DNA of 64,000 bases from Hanleya hanleyi (lineage: Eukaryota; Mollusca; Polyplacophora; Lepidopleurida; Hanleyidae): contig JAVTVY010025149.1 of NCBI GenBank assembly GCA_036873755.1, forward strand, positions 1-64,000. Direction: 5' to 3'. Shown piece by piece: positions 1 through 9,959 of this stretch. The stretch's first letter is position 1. Every line of letters starts with the position of its first letter. The notes beneath the pieces are model-generated. The model was given only the letters and a program-made list of their open reading frames with translations, made no database searches and had not been told where the DNA came from. The translations under genes and the position numbers were made by a program.

Positions 1-130
1 ATCTTGTACCCACCTCCCACACATCACGCATGCGCACACCCCCAATAACCCCCCAATGCCCATACACTTATGACGTCACACCAGGTTCTGCGCATGCGCA
101 GTGGGGGGGTAATGTGTCAATTCGGGTACT
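1..130. promoter_or_regulatory. CRE and NRF1-like palindromes at left edge
   Basis: A perfect CRE palindrome TGACGTCA lies at 71-78 and a perfect 12 bp palindrome TGCGCATGCGCA, the NRF1-type core, at 89-100. A weaker GCATGCGC match lies at 28-35. The segment is C-rich on the left and has a G run at 102-108. In animals such clusters occur in CpG-type promoters, but similar motifs also occur inside the transposons at 8031-9673 and 22421-23002, so this could equally be a transposon end. No coding start follows within the next 2 kb. Confidence 0.3.
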
Positions 131-386
131 ACATACTACTCACGGGTAACGACAACAGTCAATGCAAAATCCCATGATCTTCCTCATGTATTACTGTTTT
201 CCACCTTGTTCCAGATCATTTGAATTAAGGAATTCAATTTACAATTCAGTCAAATCATCGTAATTTACTAGATTTAACGATAACTGGAATGCTAGAAAAT
301 TCAGAATCTGATAGGACGCGAGAGTTATATATATATTTTTTAACTTTTTATTCAATCAATTTTACATCTATTAAACAAATCAAGCA
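131..386. other. AT-rich spacer, no feature seen
   Basis: I see no coding frame, RNA gene or clear repeat here, only AT-rich sequence with a short TATATATA run near 329. Confidence 0.5.
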
Positions 387-836
387 ATTTAACGCATCTC
401 TATAATATAATGTAATTTATTCAGAAGATTAATATTTCGTTCTTGTTAAAGCTAATGCCGTCGGCTGTAGGTAACAAATACCTCGTTATGTTGAATACTA
501 ACCTTTCTCCCCTCTCTGCTTCGAAATTCAAATTCGAACTCGCTCTATGCCATACTGTATGCAGGGCAGATATTCATCGAATTTTCATAACAGGATTTAA
601 CGCATCGCTATAGTATCATTGAATTTATTCATAAGATTCATATTTCTTTCTTGTTAAAGCTACTGACGGCGGCTCTCTGGTGACAAATAACTCGGTCTAG
701 GGAACTTTAACCTTTCTCCCCATCTTCTTCGTATTTCAAATTCGAATTCGTTCTAGGCTATACCCTGGGCAGGGCCGATATGTTGAGAAAAAGCATACTT
801 GTTATTTTGATATTCATCGAATTTTGATAACTGGAT
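387..836. repeat. direct-repeat dimer of 207-240 bp
   Basis: Two diverged copies lie head to tail, from 387 and from 594. Both contain TTTAACGCATC, then an ATTCA(G/T)AAGATT block, TTCTTGTTAAAGCTA, CTAACCTTTCTCC or TTTAACCTTTCTCC, AAATTCAAATTCGAA and ATATTCATCGAATTTT in the same order. The second copy has an extra stretch before the last block. No protein is evident. Confidence 0.7.
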
Positions 837-1270
837 TACCCCATTACCATCACAATAATTAGATTTTTTTTTCTGTATGGCTGTTCACTTCTGCACAACC
901 AGATGAAAAAGAGTAATCCTCTAAGAACTAGCCGTGGCTAATGGATAGGATTCTCTGAACACGCAAATACGTGCGCACTGGATTCAAACTTCCCAAACTT
1001 GCAATCTGCAGTAATAGTGAAAAGACAAATTAGGCCCCGGAGAAATTACACGCGAGTATGAAACGCATGTCAGTTAGTATTGTTATACATGCACTAGCCA
1101 GTTGTCACAATTTTCGACTAGCATGAACCAATACTCGCTAAAACTTTACCTGAGAGCACCTAATCTCTAAGTGTAAGATTCATCACACTTGTCAGCGAGT
1201 CTATTAGCTGAATGCCAGAAACATTCAACCGGTTCGATAACAGGGTTGAGCGATCGTCCAGGCTATGCCC

Positions 1271-1301
<31 letters not shown>

Positions 1302-1690
1302 GCTGTCTACATTCATTATTAAGACAGAAACTTAGCAGTATATGGACAGGCTTGATATCACGCCATTGTGTTGGTTCAGTAGTTTTGCCTTGTGACACTG
1401 ATTATAACATGAGAGTTGATCGCGGGCTCTAGAATAAATGACAGGAAATGAGAATTACATACGTCATATTTAAGCCTTTTTATATTGCTATTCAGGAAGA
1501 AATAGTTGACTATTTCGAATAAGTGACCGTGGTTTAGTCGACGTATGAAAGACCGGTTTTCTTCTCTTCGAGAAATCAGTTAGAAGGTCCTACCATATTT
1601 TCTGTGAAGGCGGGTCATTATCTTCTTCTTACATTGTAGGTGATATTTTGTGGATGATAAATAACGTGTTTGTTCGATTCTTAATCAGAC
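837..1690. other. intergenic, no gene seen; TATC microsatellite at 1271-1300
   Basis: A perfect tetranucleotide run of CTAT/TATC units occupies 1271-1300. The rest shows no long open frame and no repeat I can match elsewhere in the window. Confidence 0.6.
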
Positions 1691-2050
1691 AGAACCGATC
1701 AGTCGCTAAATAGCTTTCATCGAATTAAATTGTAGGTAACGAGATTGAGGCTTACGGGAGGACATGACAAAGTTTCGGGTTCAATATCTTGCATGAAAAC
1801 GATCACAACTGATTAAGCATTAAATATCTCACATCGAAACAAATTCCAGATAACGAGACTGAGGGTTTTCTGAGGGTCATGAAACAATTTCCAATTCGAG
1901 ATCTCGCATGAGAATGATCAAGATCTATCAGCCACTAAAGATTAACCAATGCACCAAGTTCCAGATAACGAGATTGAGGGTTAACGCTCGATGCGGGTTA
2001 CAAAAGTGTCTCGAGAAGTCATACGAGATCGAGACTAAGGAAGCGCCTCC
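1691..2050. repeat. tandem repeat, about 115 bp, three units
   Basis: The phrase AGGTAACGAGATTGAGG at 1734, and AGATAACGAGACTGAGG or its close variant at 1849 and 1962, recurs about every 115 bp. Related blocks lie between them (GATCA, an ATCTCGCATGA-like phrase and a TAAAGATTAA-like phrase). The copies are diverged and no coding frame is conserved. Confidence 0.65.
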
Positions 2051-2160
2051 AAAAATCGATCTTTTTTCGTCGAAAAATTTGTGATGTTTTTTTATCGATA
2101 CAGAAAATTTCAAGGGTGAGAGTGAATCGAAAATTTTATCAACCCCCAATGATTCGCGAA

Positions 2161-2263
2161 GATCAGTTTTCTTGAATACCGATACTATTAGTGAACCAAG
2201 GTGGTCAATCAGGTATTCACCCTCTTGATTTGTTAATATTATCGGTGTTCAAGAAAACTGATC
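2161..2263. repeat. hairpin-forming inverted repeat at the 5' break of P copy 1
   Basis: Bases 2161-2190 and 2234-2263 are reverse complements at 28 of 30 positions, separated by 43 bases. The right arm is sense-strand P sequence. The left arm and following bases to about 2213 match the same P segment on the opposite strand, as judged from the long copy at 34128-34180. This is therefore an inverted duplication of part of the element. Confidence 0.75.
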
Positions 2264-3081
2264 ACCGATATATTCATGTCAGAAGCAATAAAGCATTCTT
2301 TAGGTCTACATATACTAGGGATGTCGTTCATGGGATGTTTCTTAGTATATAGAGTTGGATGAATTTCTCATTAATAATAACTATGTGAAATTTGGCAACA
2401 CAATATATCAACAATATATAGGTATTCTGATGGGTACTAATTGTTCAGCCGTTTTTGCTGAATTGATCTGTTGTCTTATGAATGCGACTATATGCAGGCA
2501 CTTACAAACACCTATCATTTCAAAGTTTATTCCTTCTCATTCACCAAACGCTACATGTATGTACACGTTGCTTTCGTTGGGATAATCGCTATATACATTA
2601 CGCAGTGAACAATATATAATCATTCACTCTGCATTTGAAGGAAACTACAGATAACCCTAACGGCACATCATATTTAGACATATCGCTATAAAAATGACTC
2701 TCGTCGACTTTACAAGAGAAATGATTACAATTTCGACATTGTAAACAATCCCTTTTTGGACAGTAATAGCCTAGTAGAACCTGCATATGGCGTATACATA
2801 TCACGCCTCGTAGCATTTGCTAGCTATCGTGTGAAATGTGACGATTTCATTCAACGTCACAGAACATTATTGCAGAAACTTATAAAACAGGGCTACACCG
2901 CCAAGCATCTCCACTCAATTTTTTTCATATTCGGCGATACATCTCGCATGCAAGATATATGGAGTTACGTTACGGCCCTAACCCGGGGCTATTATATAAA
3001 GGACCGTCTGATTGAATCAATGTACTTCTAGATCACGATGGTGTTCATATGAACAAAGCTTGATTGAGATACACCATTTTC
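2234..3081 (+). pseudogene. P-family reverse transcriptase remnant, copy 1, 5' part
   Basis: This is a decayed reverse transcriptase. Around 2395-2500 it encodes VKFGNTIYQQYIGILMGTN, matching the IGIPMGTNCAP signature of a family common in molluscan and other invertebrate genomes. After a damaged catalytic region it encodes NDYNFDIVNNPFLDSN and EPAYGVYISRLVAFAS (2725-2825), then CDDFIQRHRTLLQKLIKQGY. Frameshifts and stops separate these blocks, so it cannot make a protein. I tentatively call the family Penelope-like because the RYIDD-type motif and the block after it sit in that order; no GIY-YIG domain is seen. The copy is interrupted after 3081 and resumes at 4168. Confidence 0.75.
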
Positions 3082-3613
3082 TAGCCATATCTGGCCTGGA
3101 CTTTTCGGACCTGACAAGGTCTGGGGTCCATTTCGCCCCAGACATTAAATATTTTTCTTACCCCTTGAGCTAGGGGACTGAAATTTACCACACTATACTC
3201 TTACTCAAGCTCTACCAGACAATGTAAAAACACTTCGCTTTAATGACGTCACAGCGACTTCATCTTTATAACAGAATATTTTGCTCGATTTTTTATGTGT
3301 TTTCTGAATTATAAACTAGTAAATAATAGTCTGATGTGAAATAAAATAGTGTTGCCAAATTTTCTTGAAAGAGAAGCAGGAATTTTGAAGAAAAATGACG
3401 AAAACATCACTTTTCTGGTATCCCACCTGGTCGCCATCCTGAATTTACCCATGATCCCCTACTCGGTGGGTTATACATGTAGGCTCAAAATGACCCCAAT
3501 ATGATAAAATGAAAAGTCGGGGAGGGTCAGCTTCATTTTTTGTCGTTCCGGAGATAGGGGGAACGTTTGGTAGAAGGGACCATAATGCCCCCACCCAGGC
3601 CAGATAGGGCTAA
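3082..3613 (-). mobile_element. TTAA-type MITE, copy 1 (reverse)
   Basis: A 532 bp element without coding capacity. Its ends are imperfect terminal inverted repeats: TAGCCATATCTGGCCTGG at the left and the complement of TAGCCCTATCTGGCCTGGG at the right. It matches the copies at 22421 and 29373 in reverse orientation, sharing the GTCGTTCCGGAGATAG block and an internal CRE TGACGTCA at 3244-3251. In the best copy the ends lie in TTAA, the target of piggyBac-type transposases; here the end tetramers are CTAG and CTAA, probably decayed. It sits exactly at the start of the LINE fragment that follows. Confidence 0.75.
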
Positions 3614-4167
3614 GGCAGCCCTAGATAATAAGGCTGATTCTGTTGGAATCCCATATAGCGATTTCAGACCCTCTATCTGTACTTATGTGAGAAAGCTGTT
3701 TCAATCTTCATGGGATGCTGTGAATAATAACAAACTTCATGAGTTCAATAAAACTGTAGGCTATACTCATCTGAACAGCCAGAAACGTTTCGATCAAGCC
3801 ATGATCAAGCGATGTAGAATCGGCCATACCCGATTAACTCACGAACATTTACTAAACAAAAAGAGCCAGTCGCAAGTTGTATTCCATGCCACGAAGATCT
3901 CACAGTGAAACATATTCTTATCGACTGGATAGATTTTAAGATTGTAAGAGATTATTTTTATCGAGTAGCTACTTTAGAAGATCTTTTTAGTTGGGAGATA
4001 AGACCGTATCTTAGGTTATTTGAGAGAAATCGGTTTGTTGTATAAGTTTTAATGTGTTTGATTACTAAGTTATTAACTTGAATACTTAACATTTTGTTTG
4101 ATCGTCGCTATATAGCTGAAATATTGCTGACCGCGACGTTAAACCTCAATTCTCTCTCTCCCTCTAG
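3614..4167 (+). pseudogene. I/Nimb-like LINE, 3' terminal fragment
   Basis: The carboxy-terminal part of a LINE ORF2 downstream of RNase H. The frame gives DSVGIPYSDFRPSICTYVRK, a WDAVNNNKLHEF block and KRCRIGHTRLTHEHLL. After a frameshift near 3870 it continues CIPCHEDLTVKHILIDW, the Cys/His tail motif typical of this clade with the last Cys replaced, and stops near 4041. The 3' UTR ends in the tail core, AATATTGCTGACCGCGACG followed by a CTCTCTCTCCCTC run. The element is 5' truncated and abuts the MITE. It lies inside P copy 1, with TCTAG at both edges as a possible target duplication. Confidence 0.75.
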
Positions 4168-4437
4168 GAATAGATCACGAGTTTACAACGAAAATTAAGA
4201 ATACTGATCGGCGACACGGATTTTATATTTTTGAAACGTCATGGTGATCATCATAGAAAAATGTTGACCGTTTTCCTCTTGCAGGAAACTAGTTTATGTT
4301 TATGTATACTAGGATTGTTGTGGTTTTTTATTTGGAGCTAATGCTAATGCTGTTTTAAGGAATAGGTCTTTGGATTATGGACGCGAAAATAATTCAAAGG
4401 ACGATGGTTGAATATTGGATGACGGATTAGATTATCG
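4168..4437 (+). mobile_element. P-family copy 1, 3' end after the nested insert
   Basis: This continues the P copy interrupted at 3081. It matches 48121-48400 in order: AAGAATACTGATC, CTCTTGCAGGAAAC, TTTATGTATACTA, GGTCTTTGGATTATGGACGC and TTGAATATTGGATGACGGA. It is non-coding in this family and represents the 3' untranslated end. Confidence 0.75.
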
Positions 4438-4596
4438 CTTTTTTGAATTGGTTTCCACTAGAGAAAAAGTATTCGAAAGAGAAACGATTCCTGAATTAGT
4501 TGAGAAATCTTCGATAGCTGTTCTCAGTGGAAAAAGCGATTAACACCCGACTGGAAATAGTTCCACTGCCGGCTTCCGACTAGCCTGGTACTCTGA

Positions 4597-6191
4597 TTTA
4601 GGCGAGCGGTCAGGGCACCTCCAGAGACGACTTAATGCACCCACCCTACACACACATGGATTATACATCATTTTAAAGCTGATGTTCTCTGCTTTTCAAA
4701 TCTACCTGCAGTACTGTCAAAATGTGGTGCCGTTGCCATGGAAACGAGGTTTAAATAGGTCGTGTTAGATTTGCCATTTTCGTCACTAATGGAACACTTT
4801 GTAATACGGATAATATAGATTCCTGAATGCAAGTGTTTAAATGACGAAACAAGCACGAAACTTGGCATGGATATTCTAAGTAGGACGCATTTCCATGAAA
4901 TATTGTTAGTCAACTGAAATCCAAGATTGCGGCTAATTTCCAAGATGGCCGCCATTTGACCCTAGTAATACCTTATTTATCCAGAGAAAGAGATGAAATT
5001 TTGCGATTTGATTCATTTTGGTGTTCATTTATATGTTTCTGTCCAGGGGAAAACTGATTCCAGTATCTACAAGTACTCTCAGCGATACGTTCTATAATTT
5101 CTGCACTGGTGATGTAAATGTAAAAGCGTTGCGCCATGGTGTGACCAATTCGAGATTGCATTGTGTTATCAGTGATTACAGTTTTCGCATTAGCGATCCT
5201 CTTCTGCTGAAATCATGTCTCAGTTACTCGTCAAATGCTATGTCTATATAATGTCCTTTACTCAAAGATTCTTGCCATAATTTGATGACTGAAGATGTCT
5301 AAGCTCCGAGATAGCGCTCACAATGAAATGTCTTGCGACCTAATCCACACCACTTGGTCGCCATCTCGTTATTTCAACTATTTTAACACTACAGATCAAT
5401 ATACAACGTATATATACGGATTATTCCTGTCTGTGTGTTAACAGATTGTTTGAACTGACAAGGGTTGTATTTGGGACCAACCGTGACACGCACTCTTTGC
5501 TGTATCCCGGGGATTATCTCGGCGGGCTTAATTATTCAGTTTGCTCAATTAGGGCCTCAGTCGAAAACTGGACCCTGGATAATGCCACATGGGTAATTCA
5601 TCCCATGCAGCATGCTAATGTTGGAACTTGACACGTATGTTTACTGCACCCGGGAAATGTAGGCTACTATCTATTGGGATCTGTGTCACTTTGCCATATC
5701 GTATCGTTCGTAAATTCCTCCTTTACATAGGAGCACCGCCTTGCGGAGTTCATATTTATTATTATACAATCAATTGGAACCACTCAACATTTTTTAGAGC
5801 TCGACTACATATACATGTGTGTGGGTTGGGTAAATGATTGGATGATTGGGAAGTTCGTAGATAAATGGATCGGATATGAGGCGATAGAATGGGCTACTTT
5901 GTACCCGTATTTCCAACACTATACTAGTTATAATCTCACTTCTTTTATATATATGTACCTGTATGTTTTACTGGGTTGTTCTTCTCTCTGTGATTATTAT
6001 AATGAATTGTTCCAAACTCTCATGGATTATTGACACCAAACGTGACACGCTTACGTACTGCATCGCATTTTTCCACTATGCCCAATTGAAACTCAGATCG
6101 AAAACTGAACCGTGGATAATGCCACCTAGGTAGTTTTCCCAGTAATTCTTTCCGGCACTGAAACTTGATACGCTTACGTCCTAGACCTCAA
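4597..6191 (+). repeat. repeat family E, copy 1
   Basis: A long diverged repeat colinear with 9960-11220 on the other strand. Both start with TTAGGCGAGCGG and TTTAATGCACCCACCCTACA or a close variant. Both then carry TGCCATGGAAACGA-like and GATGGCCGCCAT-like blocks, a TCTATATAATGTCCTTTACT block, and two internal copies of a GAAAACTGGACCCTGGATAATG-type phrase (near 5560 and 6098). Short open frames of 60-95 residues cross the copy but none spans it, and I recognise no domain. It could be a non-autonomous transposon or an old unclassified retroelement. Confidence 0.6.
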
Positions 6192-6290
6192 CTAAGCTAC
6201 ACACACCTGGATTATGCGTTTTATTTTTCATATTCACCTGCCATATTGTCAAAACGTGGCACCGTTATGGAAACTACATCCCGAAGCGAG
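6192..6290 (+). repeat. partial E repeat
   Basis: The start of family E appears again right after copy 1: ACACACCTGGATTATGCG, then TCACCTGCCATATTGTCAAA and CACCGTTATGGAAAC, parallel to 4650-4745. Only about 100 bp is preserved. Confidence 0.5.
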
Positions 6291-7436
6291 GTTAGATTAT
6301 TCATATTTACCTCGCCTTATGAAGTGAAGGGGAGATATTGTGAGAGGGGAAAAGAGGATGTCGTCGTCGGTATCACCTCCCGGGAAATGATAAGGTTTTT
6401 GGTTTAACAAATAAAAAAAAAACAAGAAAAATTCGCAAAAGGGGTGAGTTATGGCACCACCCAGGTATTCTAGAGTGCTCCAATGTTAAAATCGAATGAT
6501 AAGGTTTTTTGCTTAGCAAATTTGCACATGTACATCTGTACATAGAAAGTTTGTTACAATTGTCAGCTATCATTGGATGATTATGAACCTTGGTACACAT
6601 TGTGAAATAGTGATTTCTAGCCACCATACTTTCACGTAAAGGTAGACTTCAAAGCCACCATATAATTGCATAAAGTTCGACTTTTCATTTACCAATTTTA
6701 TAATTTGTGCATGCTATATGATGATGTATTCTGACAAAACTATTTCCGAAATTCTATTTCATGACCCTTTAGGTCAGTTATTGTGAACACAACTATTTGT
6801 GAGAAACAGTTATGTAATTTCAAATTTATACAGGATAACATAGAAACTGCTTATGTGAGTGTACTGAATTATCCTTGGTTTGACGACTGTGTTTACGTAA
6901 TGTGACATTTCCCTGATCCGCTTGTCTAAGCTGCACCAAAGATATCAGAATTTAGTTTAGAGTTAACTCGATCCTGTAATCTAAGGGATGACCGGCACAT
7001 ACAGGCAGGCCAATACCATCAGGTCTCACTGAAGGCCAATACCATCGGGTCTCAACAGAGGCTAATATCACCATGTCAGCGATGATAGATGTTACTATCT
7101 CCAGTTCTGAAAATGACTGTTTACAAAATGGTCTGATGTTAATGAAGTTGTGTTAGTCTGCCTGCCAAATGCCGCCGATCATTCTTAATCTAGGTGGAAT
7201 GAATTGCAATAAATCGGCTTAATATTCAGCAGACATCGACTCCGTTTTTGTTGTGTCCTGTCTCATTTAAAGAGGCTATCAAGTCTTCGAGAAATCTCAG
7301 AAGCCGGACCTTTGAGTCTATCATTGTACGGGTTTTATGGAGACCATCACCCGAGTCTGCGGACGACTTCGTGTTACAACATCTTAAGACCGCGCACAAG
7401 CCCTTGTCGTCTTGAAGACCGAAAATTCCATAACAT
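6291..7436. other. no gene seen; minor repeats
   Basis: A diverged single unit of the 7437-7945 tandem repeat lies around 6490-6600 (ATTGGATGATTATGAA). A 26 bp unit containing GGCCAATACCATCRGG occurs twice at about 7008-7060, with a worn third copy. No coding region is supported. Confidence 0.5.
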
Positions 7437-7945
7437 GTTTCTTATGATTAGAGAATGTACATGTGCTATTTATGAGATGAAATATAATTTTTTGTCCAAA
7501 CTATGGAAAATGATCAAGTTTTGTGTTTTGCAAAAGTGTACATAAAAAGTTTGCTGAAGTTGTCAGGTTTTATTGGATGATTATGAAACTTGATACACAT
7601 GTTTCATATGATTAAAGCATGTACCTGTGCTATTTATGAGATGAATTTTTTTTTTCCAAATTAAAAGAGTTTGGAATTAGTAATTTGCCAATGATAGGGT
7701 GTTTTTTGCTAGACAAAAATGTACGGAAAAGTTAACTGAATTTGTCAGGTTTCATTGGATGATTATGAAACTTGTTAAACATGTCTCATATGATGAACGA
7801 ATGAGCCTGTGCTATTTATGAGATGAAATACTATTTTTCTTTTGCTCAAATTTTGAGGGTTTCGACATAGTAATTTGCCAATGATCAGGTTTTTGTTAGG
7901 CAAATTTTACATGCACACCTGTATTTGAAAAGTTTGCTCTACATA
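7437..7945. repeat. tandem repeat, 165-182 bp, three units
   Basis: Units start near 7437, 7603 and 7785. Each contains CATATGAT or TTATGATTA, GTGCTATTTATGAGATGAA, TTTGCCAATGAT or AAAATGATCA, AAAAGTTTGCT or a variant, and ATTGGATGATTATGAAACTT; the third unit ends before the last block. The copies are diverged and the array ends shortly before the foldback element. Confidence 0.75.
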
Positions 7946-8030
7946 TATGCTTTGAATACTGCTGCAGCTTCAGGCGGTTTTAGCTTCCACAGAATCTCAC
8001 ACACTCTACTCCTAATAGTCCAGCGAGTAT

Positions 8031-8836
8031 TAGTAGTAGGAAACGGACCAATCTGGTCGCATTGAGGCTGTTCTCTGATGACGTCACATTCGGTCAGAAA
8101 AAGGCATTTGGGTGGACGTTTTGGGGTTGAAGTGGGTCATCCCTGGTTCAAATGGGCCGTGTGAGATGTCACATTGAAGCGCTCGTGGGATAGCGTTCGA
8201 CTTGCGTGGTTTGTAGTGGAACTGCCGTCAATCTGCGCATGTGCAGTCGGGCAGTAGTAGAGAAAGAGTGTTTGAATGGACGTTTTGGGCTGGAGGTGGA
8301 CCATTCGTGGTCCAATTGGTTCGTGTGAGGTGTCATGTTGGAGCGCACCTGGGGGAACATCAGACTGGGGTGGTTTTTAGTGGAAGTGCCGCCAGTAGTA
8401 AAGGGCATTCGAATAGACGGTTTTGTGGGGTGCCATCTTGGAGCCCTTTTCGGGTAGAGTCAGATTGATGTAGTTTGTAGTGTCAATCTGCACATGCTCA
8501 GCCGAGAAGTAGTAGAAAGGAGGCATTTGGTTGGATGTTTTGGGGACTAGGAGGACTATCCGGGCCGTGTGGTGTGTCATATTGAAGCGTTCGTGGAAGA
8601 CAGTCAGGCTGATGTGGTCTGTAGTGGAAGCGCCGTCAATCTGCGCATGAGCAGTCGGACAGTAGTAGAAAAAAGACATTTGAATGGACATTATGGGGTC
8701 GAGGTGGACCATATACTGTCCAAATGCATCGTGTGAGGTGTCATATTGAAGTGCTCGTTAGAGAGAGTCAGGCTGATGTGGTCTGTAGTGGAAGTGCTGT
8801 CAATCCGCGCATGCGCAGTCGGGCAGCAGTAGCGTC
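8031..8836 (+). repeat. left arm of the foldback element
   Basis: About five imperfect subrepeats. The GGACGTTTTGGGG-type phrase occurs near 8113, 8277, 8415, 8532 and 8685, and the GCGCATGNGCAG palindromic core near 8231, 8641 and 8806, with a worn CACATGCTCAG near 8491. The unit length varies from about 115 to 165 bp. Confidence 0.7.
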
Positions 8837-8838
8837 GT

Positions 8839-9029
8839 GTGTGTTTACATGATAGTATGGCGCGTATCAGATGCATCATCGGCTGCTCTTGTCCAATCAG
8901 AAGCCGTCATTTTATGTTGCATCTATCATGGTCCCTCTTATCCGCTTGACATATTTTCGGTTGTTCCTGTCCAATCAGAATCTGCCATTCGGAGTGTCAA
9001 TCTTCGGCCATACTATTATGTAAACACAC
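8839..9029. mobile_element. 191 bp MITE in the loop of the foldback element
   Basis: Terminal inverted repeats of 23 bp (8839-8861 and 9007-9029, starting GTGTGTTTACAT) match at 22 of 23 positions. Inside are two direct copies of a TGTCCAATCAGAA phrase (8889 and 8968), each with a CCAAT box. There is no coding capacity. Confidence 0.7.
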
Positions 9030-9179
9030 CCAACGCAGCTCCCCCAGTGTAGGTGTGATGTGATGGAGGAATACTAAAATACATCTGTGAACGTGCTGAT
9101 CTTTCTTTCTCTCAACTGTCTGCGTCGAAGAATTAAAACATTATGGGACTAGGTACAGAAACTAGGGAACTTAGTCCCT

Positions 9180-9673
9180 AGCGTTAGACTGACGGCAGTT
9201 TCACTGCAACCACAGTCAGACTCTACTCCACGAGCCCTTCCAGATGACACCTCACACGGCTCATTTAGACCACGGATGGTCCATCTCTGCCTCAAAACGC
9301 CCATTCAAATGCTCTTTTTCTACAACTGCCCGACTGTGCATGCGCAGATTGATGGCAGTTCCATTACAAGACACCCCAATCGGACGCTACCCCACGAGCG
9401 CTTCAATATGACACCTCACACGACCCTTTTAAATCAAGGATGGCCCACCTCGACCCCAAAACGTCCACCCAAATGCCTTTTTTCTGCTAATGACCGACTG
9501 CGCATGCGTCAATTGAAAGGCGAATCGTCATCTTCGGATGGCACGTAACCGCAAGTGCTCTTTGACCTTTGATCCGGACGTGACCTCGCACCGGAAGTGA
9601 CATTATCCATGACGTCATCCGCCTCACACAAAAGAGCCTCAATGCGATCAGATTGGTCCTTTCCCTACTACTA
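9180..9673 (-). repeat. right arm of the foldback element
   Basis: This is the reverse complement of the left-arm subrepeats, with two to three units. TGCATGCGCAG lies near 9338 and GCGCATGCGTC near 9492, with AAAACGYCCA-type phrases at about 9295 and 9460. It is shorter than the left arm, so the arms have gained or lost units independently. Confidence 0.7.
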
Positions 9674-9959
9674 GTGTATTACCTATATGAGCTTGATGAG
9701 ACATTCGATAATTGTGTAGTGTCTTACATGCCGGTTTCCTGTCCTGAACTGTCCCATTTCAAGTTCAAACCAGTCTCGCTGGAGATATTTATGTAATTTC
9801 CTGTACAATGACCTGTAGTATTTATTATTAACGTTACTTTCACCTTCTGGAGGAGGCATTTCAGAATGTCGTGTGATCGTTTATGCCCGTTTCCTCTGTA
9901 ACAGCGGCATTAATATGTGAAACTGTAGATCTCGATTTAAAAAAAAGAGAAAATAAATC

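Larger units (their letters stand above)
8031..9673. mobile_element. foldback-type element with long subrepeat arms
   Basis: The outer ends are inverted: TAGTAGTAGG at 8031-8040 and its complement at 9664-9673, followed inward by GGACCAATCTGRTCGCATTG on both sides. Both arms carry a CRE, at 8079-8086 and 9610-9617. Inside, each arm is built from repeated units with a CAATCTGCGCATGNGCAGTC block, a GGACGTTTTGGGG block and a GTGTGAGGTGTCA block, in opposite orientation in the two arms. No transposase is visible, so it is non-autonomous. The design matches foldback (FB-like) elements in general; I cannot name a known family. A clean target duplication is not evident (GTAT occurs near both edges). 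Confidence 0.7.

Noticed and set aside
2234..3031. Retroviral or LTR element
   Set aside because: No protease, integrase or LTR pair is seen, and the reverse-transcriptase motifs differ from those of retroviruses.
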